5,013 nt of DNA, taken from the NCBI GenBank assembly GCA_002428685.1, contig DIXL01000105.1, positions 5,641-10,653 of the forward strand, given 5' to 3'. Source of the DNA: Cloacimonetes bacterium UBA6081 (GTDB taxonomy: Bacteria; Cloacimonadota; Cloacimonadia; Cloacimonadales; Cloacimonadaceae). Of the stretch, positions 1-5,013 are shown in pieces (position 1 is the stretch's first letter; each line of letters opens with the position of its first letter). The translations under genes and the position numbers were made by a program. Below the pieces are notes generated by a model. It was not told the DNA's origin, made no database searches, and saw only the letters and a program-made list of their open reading frames with translations.

Positions 1-23
1 GTTGCCGGTTTGTAACCTGCAAC
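1..23. repeat. near-perfect palindrome at window edge
   Basis: Bases 1-10 pair with 14-23: GTTGC with GCAAC, one C-T mismatch (6/18), then GGTT with AACC, around a three-base TGT loop. This gives nine pairs in a compact hairpin. No T-run follows on the plus strand, so it is not an obvious rho-independent terminator for a gene entering from the left. On the minus strand the bases that would follow lie outside the window. It could be a REP-like intergenic palindrome or the tip of a longer structure cut by the window start. A frame-1 reading ends in TAA at 13-15, but four codons are too few to claim the end of an upstream gene. Confidence 0.55.
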
Positions 24-36
24 ACTGAAACACTGA
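21..36. repeat. tandem 8-mer AACACTGA x2
   Basis: The 8-mer AACACTGA occurs twice head to tail (21-28 and 29-36), starting in the right arm of the 1-23 palindrome. Its period is the same as that of the purine repeat beginning at 54. It is probably the remnant or start of a short simple-sequence array. No function can be read from it. Confidence 0.6.
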
Positions 37-126
37 GTATAGAATATATTTACAAAGAGTAAAAGAGTAAAAGAGAAAAAGAGAGCTAATAAGATGGAAG
101 CAGAGTTAGTGAAAATGATTATTCCA

Positions 127-151
127 GTAGATCCAGTTATCTGCGTTCTAT
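127..151 (+). repeat. degenerate GTAGATC repeat unit, copy 1
   Basis: This 25-base unit matches the first 25 bases of the exact repeat at 169-194 at 21 positions. The shared parts are GTAGATC at the start, GTTATC in the middle and GTTCTAT at the end. The differences cluster at unit positions 8-9, 16 and 18. It contains one GATC site (130-133). Confidence 0.6.
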
Positions 152-155
152 CCAA

Positions 156-173
156 TCAGGTAGATCAGGTAGA
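156..173 (+). repeat. tandem 9-mer TCAGGTAGA x2
   Basis: TCAGGTAGA is repeated head to tail at 156-164 and 165-173 and runs directly into the exact repeat copy at 169-194. It looks like a local duplication of the repeat's GTAGATC head. GATC sites fall at 163-166 and 172-175. Confidence 0.65.
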
Positions 174-194
174 TCATGTTATCAGAGTTCTATT
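169..194 (+). repeat. 26-bp exact direct repeat, first copy
   Basis: This 26-base unit begins GTAGATCATG and ends GTTCTATT. It is identical to 242-267, and identity stops at the flanking bases on both sides (168 against 241, 195 against 268). The offset is 73 bases, not a multiple of three, so the two copies would be read in different frames. Conservation is therefore at the DNA or RNA level, not the protein level. Confidence 0.9.
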
Positions 195-241
195 TTGTTT
201 TCTACTAACCAAAAAAAACTGTGTCAAAGGTTTATACTTAT

Positions 242-267
242 GTAGATCATGTTATCAGAGTTCTATT
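242..267 (+). repeat. 26-bp exact direct repeat, second copy
   Basis: Identical to 169-194 over all 26 bases. It is followed at once by the pyrimidine-rich right arm of the composite block, where CTCTGCTTT-type units begin at 274. It carries the fourth GATC of the block (245-248). The 47 bases between the copies include an A8 run (211-218) and show no repeat of their own. Confidence 0.9.
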
Positions 268-341
268 ATTCTTCTCTGCTTTTCCTCTGCTTTCTCTGTG
301 TTAAAAGTCTTTTCCTCTTTTACTCTTCGTAAATTAATATC

Positions 342-347
342 AGGAGA
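342..347 (+). promoter_or_regulatory. ribosome binding site of gene 1
   Basis: AGGAGA, a strong match to the anti-Shine-Dalgarno complement, lies six bases before the ATG at 354 and fixes that start. It is the only convincing ribosome binding site in the operon, since the two downstream genes start inside TAATG overlaps with only weak purine runs before them. No convincing paired -35/-10 promoter could be assigned in 1-341. Confidence 0.8.
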
Positions 348-353
348 AATAAA

Positions 354-959
354 ATGAAACAAATCATCATCATCGTGTGTTTAGTCTTGCTGTCGGTTTC
401 CATGCTGGCACAGGGTAAATCCACTATTACCGATAGTTATAATGCCGAAACGGCCAAGAACTACAATCGCGCCTTGCAGATTATGGAAGAAATAAGTGCT
501 AATGACCCCAATGATGAATTTTACATCCTACGAATTGCATGGCTGCAATACCTGTTGGGGCGTTACAATGATGCCATCAAAAACTACACTAAGTCCAATG
601 GCATAGCTCACTCTCTGGATGCCCAAACCGGCATTGTAAATTGTCAGCTTGCCCTGGGAAAATGGGATGAAGCCAAGTCCCTGGCCGATCAGATTCTCAA
701 AAGCTACCCCCAGAATACGGTGATTATGGGAAAAGCAGCCTATGCGGCATATATGAAACAAGATTACCGTGCCACGGCAGATTATTACCTGACAATTGTT
801 AAGATAACTCCCTGGGACATGGAAACGCGCGGATATTTGGTAAACAACCTCTATTTGGCCAAGGACGTGGAAAATGCCCGTAAGCACTATCAGAAGCTAA
901 AAAAATATTATCCGGATTCATCCATTGTAAAAGAATACGCCAAGGTGTTTACTAACTAA
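354..959 (+). CDS. secreted periplasmic TPR-repeat protein
   Basis: A 201-residue protein, probably a periplasmic scaffold that binds partner proteins through tetratricopeptide repeats. Residues 1-19 form a signal peptide (Lys2, then an Ile/Val/Leu core). The likely cleavage is after Ala19, leaving Gln20 as the new N-terminus. There is no lipobox, so the product should be soluble. The rest is helical and divides into a partial repeat (about 31-52) and four TPR-like units at about 55-86, 89-120, 122-153 and 155-188. Typical TPR features are visible: ALGKWDEA at 100-107, small residues at the helix packing positions, and Pro at or near unit ends (Pro52, Pro119, Pro153, Pro187). The units fill the mature chain and no catalytic domain is present. 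The start is set by AGGAGA six bases upstream. The stop overlaps the next start by one base (TAATG), so it is probably co-translated with the barrel gene, whose TPR region resembles this protein. The specific partner is unknown. I am confident of the TPR fold and export, not of the role. Confidence 0.88.
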   Translation: MKQIIIIVCLVLLSVSMLAQGKSTITDSYNAETAKNYNRALQIMEEISANDPNDEFYILRIAWLQYLLGRYNDAIKNYTKSNGIAHSLDAQTGIVNCQLALGKWDEAKSLADQILKSYPQNTVIMGKAAYAAYMKQDYRATADYYLTIVKITPWDMETRGYLVNNLYLAKDVENARKHYQKLKKYYPDSSIVKEYAKVFTN

Positions 960-2200
960 TGCGAACCCTTTGGCTATTACTGCTACTGCTTCCAGGGTTT
1001 GTCCTGGGGCAAGCAAATCAACCCATCACCCAGGGATATTCTGCAGCGGCTGATTCTGTTTTTGTGCCCAGCAGCCTGCTTTCCCAGGCTTATACCAATA
1101 TGATGGTAGGAAACTACGTTCAGGCAGAAGCACAATACAGGGCTATTACGGAGGCACAAGCTGATAACCAGGCTGCCTGGGAAGGGTTGCTTTGGGCGCA
1201 AAACGCTTTGGGAAAGTATAACGCCACGCTAAAAGCATCGCATCAGCTATTACAAAAATACCCGATGCAGGGTGCTTTTTCTAACTACCGGGCGTATGCT
1301 TTACTAAACCTAAAACGTTTTCCGGAAGCCAGAAACAGCTATAAAACAGCGAGGGCAGTGCTTCCGAATAATTCCTTTGCCAATTCGGTTTCGCATGAAG
1401 GCTTGGCTTATGCATATTTGGGCATGGACGATTATATTCGCTATACAGAAAACATGCATGCGGCCAGTGCACTCAGCGGGTATCCTGTTGCAAAACCAAA
1501 ACCTGTGTTCCGCACAGTTGCCGCTGCAAAATTCATAGCTAAGGACAAGTCCAGCTATTCCATCGGACAAAGCGCATATTATCGTAGCTGGGGAATTAAC
1601 CTGGCTTACGAAGATTATTACCTTGCGGACAAAGCCTTTCGTCAATTAGCCAAAGCGGAACTTAAAAAGCAGTTTAAACCAATTGATCTCAGCGTTTCAG
1701 CCCGCAGTTTAGCCGGAGAAGACGAACGCGTGTATCCGGCCTGGCAAACCGGTGCAGAGCTTGGCTCCCAGCTGTATCTTGGCAATTTTGCCATAAAACC
1801 ACGCCTTGCAGCCTCACACAGTCATTATCCTCGTTTTGATGTGCAGCAGCTAAGCATAAAACCCTTGCTGTTATGGAGGGATATGGTTTTTCAGTATGCA
1901 GCACACGCTGTATTTATAGATAACGAAACCGCCGGCACCGATAGCAGCCACTATGCACATCAATTTCAAATAAACAAATCCCTTCCCTACAACTTCAATC
2001 TTGGCTTGCATTATGGTTTTGGAAATGATACTTGGATGGTGGACAACAACGGAGTGCTAATTGACACCTTCAATCAAAATGGCTCTTATTATGGTGTGTC
2101 GGCAGCAAAAACAATCTTTAGCTGTCTATCCTTGTATGCATACTATCAAAAATGGAAAACAGACAACCTGATTTACCTGTCTCTGAGTGGAACGTATTAA
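959..2200 (+). CDS. TPR domain plus outer-membrane beta-barrel protein
   Basis: A 413-residue predicted outer-membrane protein with a periplasmic TPR domain. Residues 1-17 are a signal peptide (Arg2, six Leu in a row, V-L-G before the cut), leaving Gln18 first. TPR-like units follow at about 40-71, 72-103, 106-137 and a weaker one at 144-172, with ALGKYNA at 83-89 and KYP at 100-102. From about residue 203 the sequence becomes alternating, aromatic-rich and strand-like, with Gly/Asn/Asp turns. I count roughly 10-12 possible strands, ending in YLSLSGTY, and a C-terminal aromatic residue is the usual signal for barrel insertion. The architecture recalls PgaA (TPR plus barrel, polysaccharide export) and YaiO-type proteins, but I see no specific PgaA identity and the barrel is much smaller. 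The start lies in the TAATG overlap with gene 1 behind only a weak AAGGTG (942-947), and the stop overlaps the lipoprotein gene in the same way. The likely role is an outer-membrane anchor or conduit for its neighbours (inference). Confidence 0.82.
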   Translation: MRTLWLLLLLLPGFVLGQANQPITQGYSAAADSVFVPSSLLSQAYTNMMVGNYVQAEAQYRAITEAQADNQAAWEGLLWAQNALGKYNATLKASHQLLQKYPMQGAFSNYRAYALLNLKRFPEARNSYKTARAVLPNNSFANSVSHEGLAYAYLGMDDYIRYTENMHAASALSGYPVAKPKPVFRTVAAAKFIAKDKSSYSIGQSAYYRSWGINLAYEDYYLADKAFRQLAKAELKKQFKPIDLSVSARSLAGEDERVYPAWQTGAELGSQLYLGNFAIKPRLAASHSHYPRFDVQQLSIKPLLLWRDMVFQYAAHAVFIDNETAGTDSSHYAHQFQINKSLPYNFNLGLHYGFGNDTWMVDNNGVLIDTFNQNGSYYGVSAAKTIFSCLSLYAYYQKWKTDNLIYLSLSGTY

Positions 2201-4932
2201 TGAAAAAACTCCTTTTCCTTCTAATAACAACGGTTTTGCTCCTTATGGGCTGCAACAACCGTCAGAATTTGCTTTTACCCCCCGATTTAGCTGCCGGTGA
2301 TTATCTTACCGGTAACACACTGGAATATTACTACGATTACCTGATAAAATCTGCCAATGATAACAGCTATCTGCTTATCCCCAAAGAATCTATTGCCGAT
2401 TCACTGCTTATGATAGGAGATGAAATCAGCTTTGCCAGAGTAGAGGACATGGCATCCCGGGACAGCCTTGCCTTACAGCAGGGAACGGTAACCCGCAGTA
2501 AAACCTATCAGTTCCTGGTAAAGAGAGCAGGAGTAACTGTGGATGTGTATTCTTACCTGCCATTGGCCAAAGTTTATAGCGATGTGGGGGCTAATAACGG
2601 CAGCTTATATTTGCTTGCTCACGCTTACTATCTTTATGCCACGGCCATCGAACCTACTTTCTATGGAAATGGCAGGGCACAGTTCCCTATTTCTACCACG
2701 GGTGATTTTGCTGTGTGCAGCTTTGGAGATAACGCCAATCCCACCCTTCAGCACAGTGGTAACAGTGCTTTTTCTGCCCTGCTGGTGAATACTTCCGGAC
2801 AGCAAATGGCAATCAATTTCCCTGCCTCATATGCTGCTGCTGCCGGAACCATTAATCTGGAGCTGAACCAAGCCTTGGGACAAAATCAACTTGCCAGCTT
2901 GCAAAGCTTTTATCCCAATGCAGCATTAAATTCTCCCATCCTGAAACTGCAAACCGCCAATGCCACCGGCAGCGAAATAGCCTATCTGAGAGCACTTAAT
3001 GGCACCAAGGGTTTCTTTGGCCAACAGTGGACTCGCTTAACAGGCAATCAGGCCTATAGCTGGCCAAGCGGTAATCCAGATACCCAGGGCACAAACTGGT
3101 GGCAGGACAGCTCCGGTTTATACAGCTTTGTAAACGGCAGCGGCAGTTACTTTTTGCTTACTCCTCTGGAAGAACAAAGCGAGTTTACAATCCCTCTGGA
3201 TGGCAGCTACAATCAAGTATTTTTGCAGGAACTATGGTTTGACCTGCAGAACCTGGCTCTGCCAAACACATTCATGAAAGTGAAGCCAAATCCAGGGATC
3301 GGCACTTTGCAGGAGTCCTATTTTGGGGGTAACCCTTTCACTATGTCCAATCAATACAATCTCTTCGACATCAGCTTTCAAGAAGGCGAAACACAACTGA
3401 GAACCCTTCCCAACGAAGCCTGGATAGAATTCGGCTTTCGCACAACGCTAAATGCAAGTGATAACGATCGCTTATTCAGCATATACCGCAGTGCCACAGA
3501 AGACGAGATCAGTTACAAAACCCCTTCCGATGCCTATGATGCCACTCATTACAGCCGCATAGGGAACTATGTATATTGCGGAATCGCAAATTCGGCAACC
3601 TATCTCTACAGCTCTTTTACCGAAAACCCCGTCCAACACATTCCATACCTGAAAAGCAAACTGACCCTGCAAACCAACCGGGCACAAATTAGCTGGAACG
3701 ACAGCAAAAAGCGAAGTTTCAGCCACTTACAGCTTCAATACAATAGCTCGTTGCCGGTTCACCCCTGGCTGCAAGGCGAGCCCTTCACTCTTTCAAATCC
3801 CGGGGTTTTGGCCAGTTTCAGCTTTTACCAGGCAGGGGTGGCGGTTACAACACTTCCAGCCAATTTCCTGCTCTCCCTGCCGGTGGATGATGCACCTGAA
3901 AATGTGCTTTTGTTCAGCTCTGCCGGTTATCCGCGGTTAAAAAGTTATTTACCTTCAAACCCCATAACTACAGACAGCTTTGTTGTAGCCGATGGTTATC
4001 TGGACATCTATCCAGAATATTCCGGCTACTTGATAAGTGCTTCTGTAAGCCATGCAAACCCATTCCCTTTAATGGTTTATCCCACCATGACCTTTGCCTT
4101 TGGCGATATCAGGTTTTACACCTACGGTTCTTCACCAGAGGGCAACAGCGCAGTATTCAACCTGAAACGAAGCAGCATTCTCAGCGATCCCTATAATCTG
4201 CTTTCCACCCAATACATTCTTGCCCAAACCTCTGATGCCTGGACAGTTACAACCGCAGAAGAAAGCAATTATGGCCTCTTTGAACCAGTGTTGTTTTTCA
4301 AACGCAGCACCCGTGGCTATGAACTATTGATTTACGAAAACACTCCTCCCAACTATCGTTTATACACATATTCTCTAAGCACCGAATTCAATCCCTGGTA
4401 TTTTGTGGTAGATGGTGGCTTCAATGGAATTGCGTTGGCCTACAATGGCAGTTATGCTTCTTTTATTGATAGTAGTCCGCATAGTTTTGTTACCTCATCT
4501 GTAAACACTCAGGGCGAGAACACCATTGTCTCTTTATATCAGGCACAGTTTGTTTTACCAGCCTTTTTTACAGACAATCCCTTTCCTTCCGGAGGAAGTA
4601 TAAAACTGGAGAAAACCACAACATTCCCCAGTCCTTTACCCCTTTTAGCTGCTTATCAAATCTTGTTTAAAGACGCAACCGGAGCCTTGTATTATCCCAA
4701 TTTTTACAATGTTGCAGGGGCATCGCAAGAACCCTATATCTATATTCCGGTGCAGGATATTGAAGCAATTCCCACAGCCAGATTCTTTTACCGTAATATG
4801 TTAGGTGCAGTAACAGAACTTAGCAGAGTTGATAGCTTCAGCGATAACTTTGCTAATGAATACATTGTTTTAGGAAATAGTTTCATTTGCACAGTGCCCA
4901 ATCCGGGTTGGTTTTATGTAACCGGAAACTAA
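2200..4932 (+). CDS. large modular surface lipoprotein, function unknown
   Basis: A 910-residue lipoprotein. The signal peptide has Lys2-Lys3, a Leu-rich core and the lipobox L-M-G-C with Cys18 as the lipidated residue. Asn19 at +2 is not the Asp inner-membrane retention signal, so the outer membrane is expected. Residues 20-150 are a Tyr-rich N-terminal region I do not recognise. From about 155 the chain is beta-like, rich in Ser, Asn, Tyr and Phe, and appears to contain five degenerate modules of about 145 residues. Module landmarks are a G-x-P-F-T-x-S-N motif (377-384, 526-533), an L/F-F-x-R/S strand and a Y/F-x-V-x-G strand. Only four Cys are present and no protease, glycosidase or transport motif is visible. 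An upstream in-frame ATG at 2152 would put 16 polar residues before the signal peptide, so the ATG at 2200 in TAATG is the right start. It is probably a cell-surface adhesin or structural layer protein handled by the two upstream TPR proteins (inference). Confidence 0.85.
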   Translation: MKKLLFLLITTVLLLMGCNNRQNLLLPPDLAAGDYLTGNTLEYYYDYLIKSANDNSYLLIPKESIADSLLMIGDEISFARVEDMASRDSLALQQGTVTRSKTYQFLVKRAGVTVDVYSYLPLAKVYSDVGANNGSLYLLAHAYYLYATAIEPTFYGNGRAQFPISTTGDFAVCSFGDNANPTLQHSGNSAFSALLVNTSGQQMAINFPASYAAAAGTINLELNQALGQNQLASLQSFYPNAALNSPILKLQTANATGSEIAYLRALNGTKGFFGQQWTRLTGNQAYSWPSGNPDTQGTNWWQDSSGLYSFVNGSGSYFLLTPLEEQSEFTIPLDGSYNQVFLQELWFDLQNLALPNTFMKVKPNPGIGTLQESYFGGNPFTMSNQYNLFDISFQEGETQLRTLPNEAWIEFGFRTTLNASDNDRLFSIYRSATEDEISYKTPSDAYDATHYSRIGNYVYCGIANSATYLYSSFTENPVQHIPYLKSKLTLQTNRAQISWNDSKKRSFSHLQLQYNSSLPVHPWLQGEPFTLSNPGVLASFSFYQAGVAVTTLPANFLLSLPVDDAPENVLLFSSAGYPRLKSYLPSNPITTDSFVVADGYLDIYPEYSGYLISASVSHANPFPLMVYPTMTFAFGDIRFYTYGSSPEGNSAVFNLKRSSILSDPYNLLSTQYILAQTSDAWTVTTAEESNYGLFEPVLFFKRSTRGYELLIYENTPPNYRLYTYSLSTEFNPWYFVVDGGFNGIALAYNGSYASFIDSSPHSFVTSSVNTQGENTIVSLYQAQFVLPAFFTDNPFPSGGSIKLEKTTTFPSPLPLLAAYQILFKDATGALYYPNFYNVAGASQEPYIYIPVQDIEAIPTARFFYRNMLGAVTELSRVDSFSDNFANEYIVLGNSFICTVPNPGWFYVTGN

Positions 4933-4933
4933 G

Positions 4934-4946
4934 GTGGGTGAGACTG
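4934..4946 (+). repeat. imperfect 13-bp direct repeat, first copy
   Basis: GTGGGTGAGACTG starts two bases after the lipoprotein stop codon and matches 5001-5013 at 11 of 13 positions (T/C at units 6 and 12). Both differences are transitions. It may be a decayed copy of an intergenic element. The 54 bases between the copies are AT-rich and contain only a weak five-pair AT hairpin (4963-4975), so no clear terminator is visible for the operon within the window. Confidence 0.5.
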
Positions 4947-5000
4947 TTCAGACAAATAGGTATTATTTTCAATAAATTAGCAGTTGCAAAGGCGGAAAAA

Positions 5001-5013
5001 GTGGGCGAGACCG
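5001..5013 (+). repeat. imperfect 13-bp direct repeat, second copy, at window edge
   Basis: GTGGGCGAGACCG ends the window. Its last bases could begin the return arm of a hairpin: C5006 with G5013 and G5007 with C5012 around an AGAC loop. If the sequence continued CCCAC and then Ts, this would be a rho-independent terminator, preceded as expected by an A-run (4996-5000). Alternatively, GTG at 5001 behind AGGCGG (4990-4995) could be the start of a next gene. The window stops before either can be decided. Confidence 0.4.

Larger units (their letters stand above)
54..328. repeat. composite intergenic repeat block with inverted ends
   Basis: This block fills most of the space before gene 1. Its left edge is four head-to-tail 8-mers (54-85: AAAGAGTA twice, AAAGAGAA, AAAGAGAG). 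Its right edge (309-327) is the inverted counterpart: it matches the reverse complement of 63-81 at 18 of 19 positions. A second nested pair is GAAGCAGAG (97-105) against two tandem CTCTGCTTT-type units (274-284 and 285-294). Between the arms lie the GTAGATC-type units listed separately. The symmetry suggests a dispersed non-coding element or a folded leader RNA rather than random AT-rich DNA. Similar strings in Cloacimonadota intergenic regions come to mind, but I cannot verify that here. An 87-codon open frame crosses it (94-357) but is unlikely to be a gene. Confidence 0.6.

Noticed and set aside
233..238. TATACT as a -10 box for the operon
   Set aside because: No acceptable -35 element lies 16-18 bases upstream (an A-run sits there), and AT-rich repeat DNA gives such hexamers by chance.
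169..267. CRISPR array
   Set aside because: There are only two exact copies plus one degenerate copy, with unequal spacing (42 and 73 bases between starts), a tandem 9-mer inside the first interval and no cas gene.
94..357. 87-codon open frame as a real gene
   Set aside because: It consists largely of intergenic repeat units. The two exact repeat copies fall in different frames, the composition is odd and there is no domain or signal peptide. Kept only as a low-interest finding.
528..1904. Minus-strand open frames opposite genes 1 and 2
   Set aside because: They are shadows of the strong plus-strand genes. None has a convincing start signal, and their products are Cys/His-rich with no coherent domain.
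2152..2199. Earlier in-frame ATG for the lipoprotein gene
   Set aside because: It would add 16 polar residues ahead of a textbook lipoprotein signal peptide and overlap gene 2 by 49 bases. The TAATG start at 2200 repeats the junction of genes 1 and 2.
2543..3726. Open frames in other frames within the lipoprotein gene (2543-2788 +, 2605-2805 -, 3472-3726 -)
   Set aside because: They lie wholly inside a well-supported 910-residue reading frame and show no independent ribosome binding site or domain.
3750..3759. Second GTTGCCGGTT, matching bases 1-10
   Set aside because: It is inside the coding frame of gene 3 and lacks the complementary arm, so the ten-base match is probably chance.
4780..4932. 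Type IX secretion C-terminal domain on the lipoprotein
   Set aside because: The protein carries a lipobox, and its C-terminus reads as the last copy of the internal module rather than a recognisable sorting domain.

Overview
The window holds one compact plus-strand operon of three exported-protein genes. It is preceded by about 350 bases of repeat-rich, AT-rich intergenic DNA and followed by an 81-base tail. No RNA gene, CRISPR array, transposase or other recognisable mobile gene is visible.

Organism: a Gram-negative (diderm) bacterium, because the operon encodes a predicted outer-membrane beta-barrel protein and a lipoprotein with an outer-membrane-type +2 residue. The first two proteins have signal peptides whose best cleavage site leaves Gln at +1, a habit described for Bacteroidetes and relatives, so the FCB superphylum is likely. 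The style of the intergenic repeats (purine-rich 8-mers, repeated GTAGATC units) and the TPR-rich surface proteins remind me of Cloacimonadota ('Candidatus Cloacimonas' and relatives). That assignment rests on recollection and is tentative.

Layout: 1-23 is a near-perfect palindrome. 21-36 is a tandem 8-mer. 54-328 is a composite repeat block: period-8 purine repeats on the left, GTAGATC-type units in the middle, and the inverted pyrimidine counterpart on the right. A good ribosome binding site at 342-347 leads into gene 1 (354-959, 201 aa, secreted periplasmic TPR protein). Gene 2 (959-2200, 413 aa) has an N-terminal TPR domain and a C-terminal outer-membrane beta-barrel ending in Tyr. Gene 3 (2200-4932, 910 aa) is a large lipoprotein built mainly of what look like five degenerate beta-rich modules of about 145 residues. 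Both gene junctions are the same one-base TAATG overlap, so translation is probably coupled throughout.

How they may work together (inference): the soluble TPR protein and the TPR-barrel protein could form a periplasm-to-outer-membrane scaffold or conduit that assembles, exports or anchors the modular lipoprotein at the cell surface. I do not recognise any of the three as a named gene. The closest architectural parallels for gene 2 are TPR-plus-barrel proteins of the PgaA/YaiO kind. No enzyme motif was seen in any of the three proteins.
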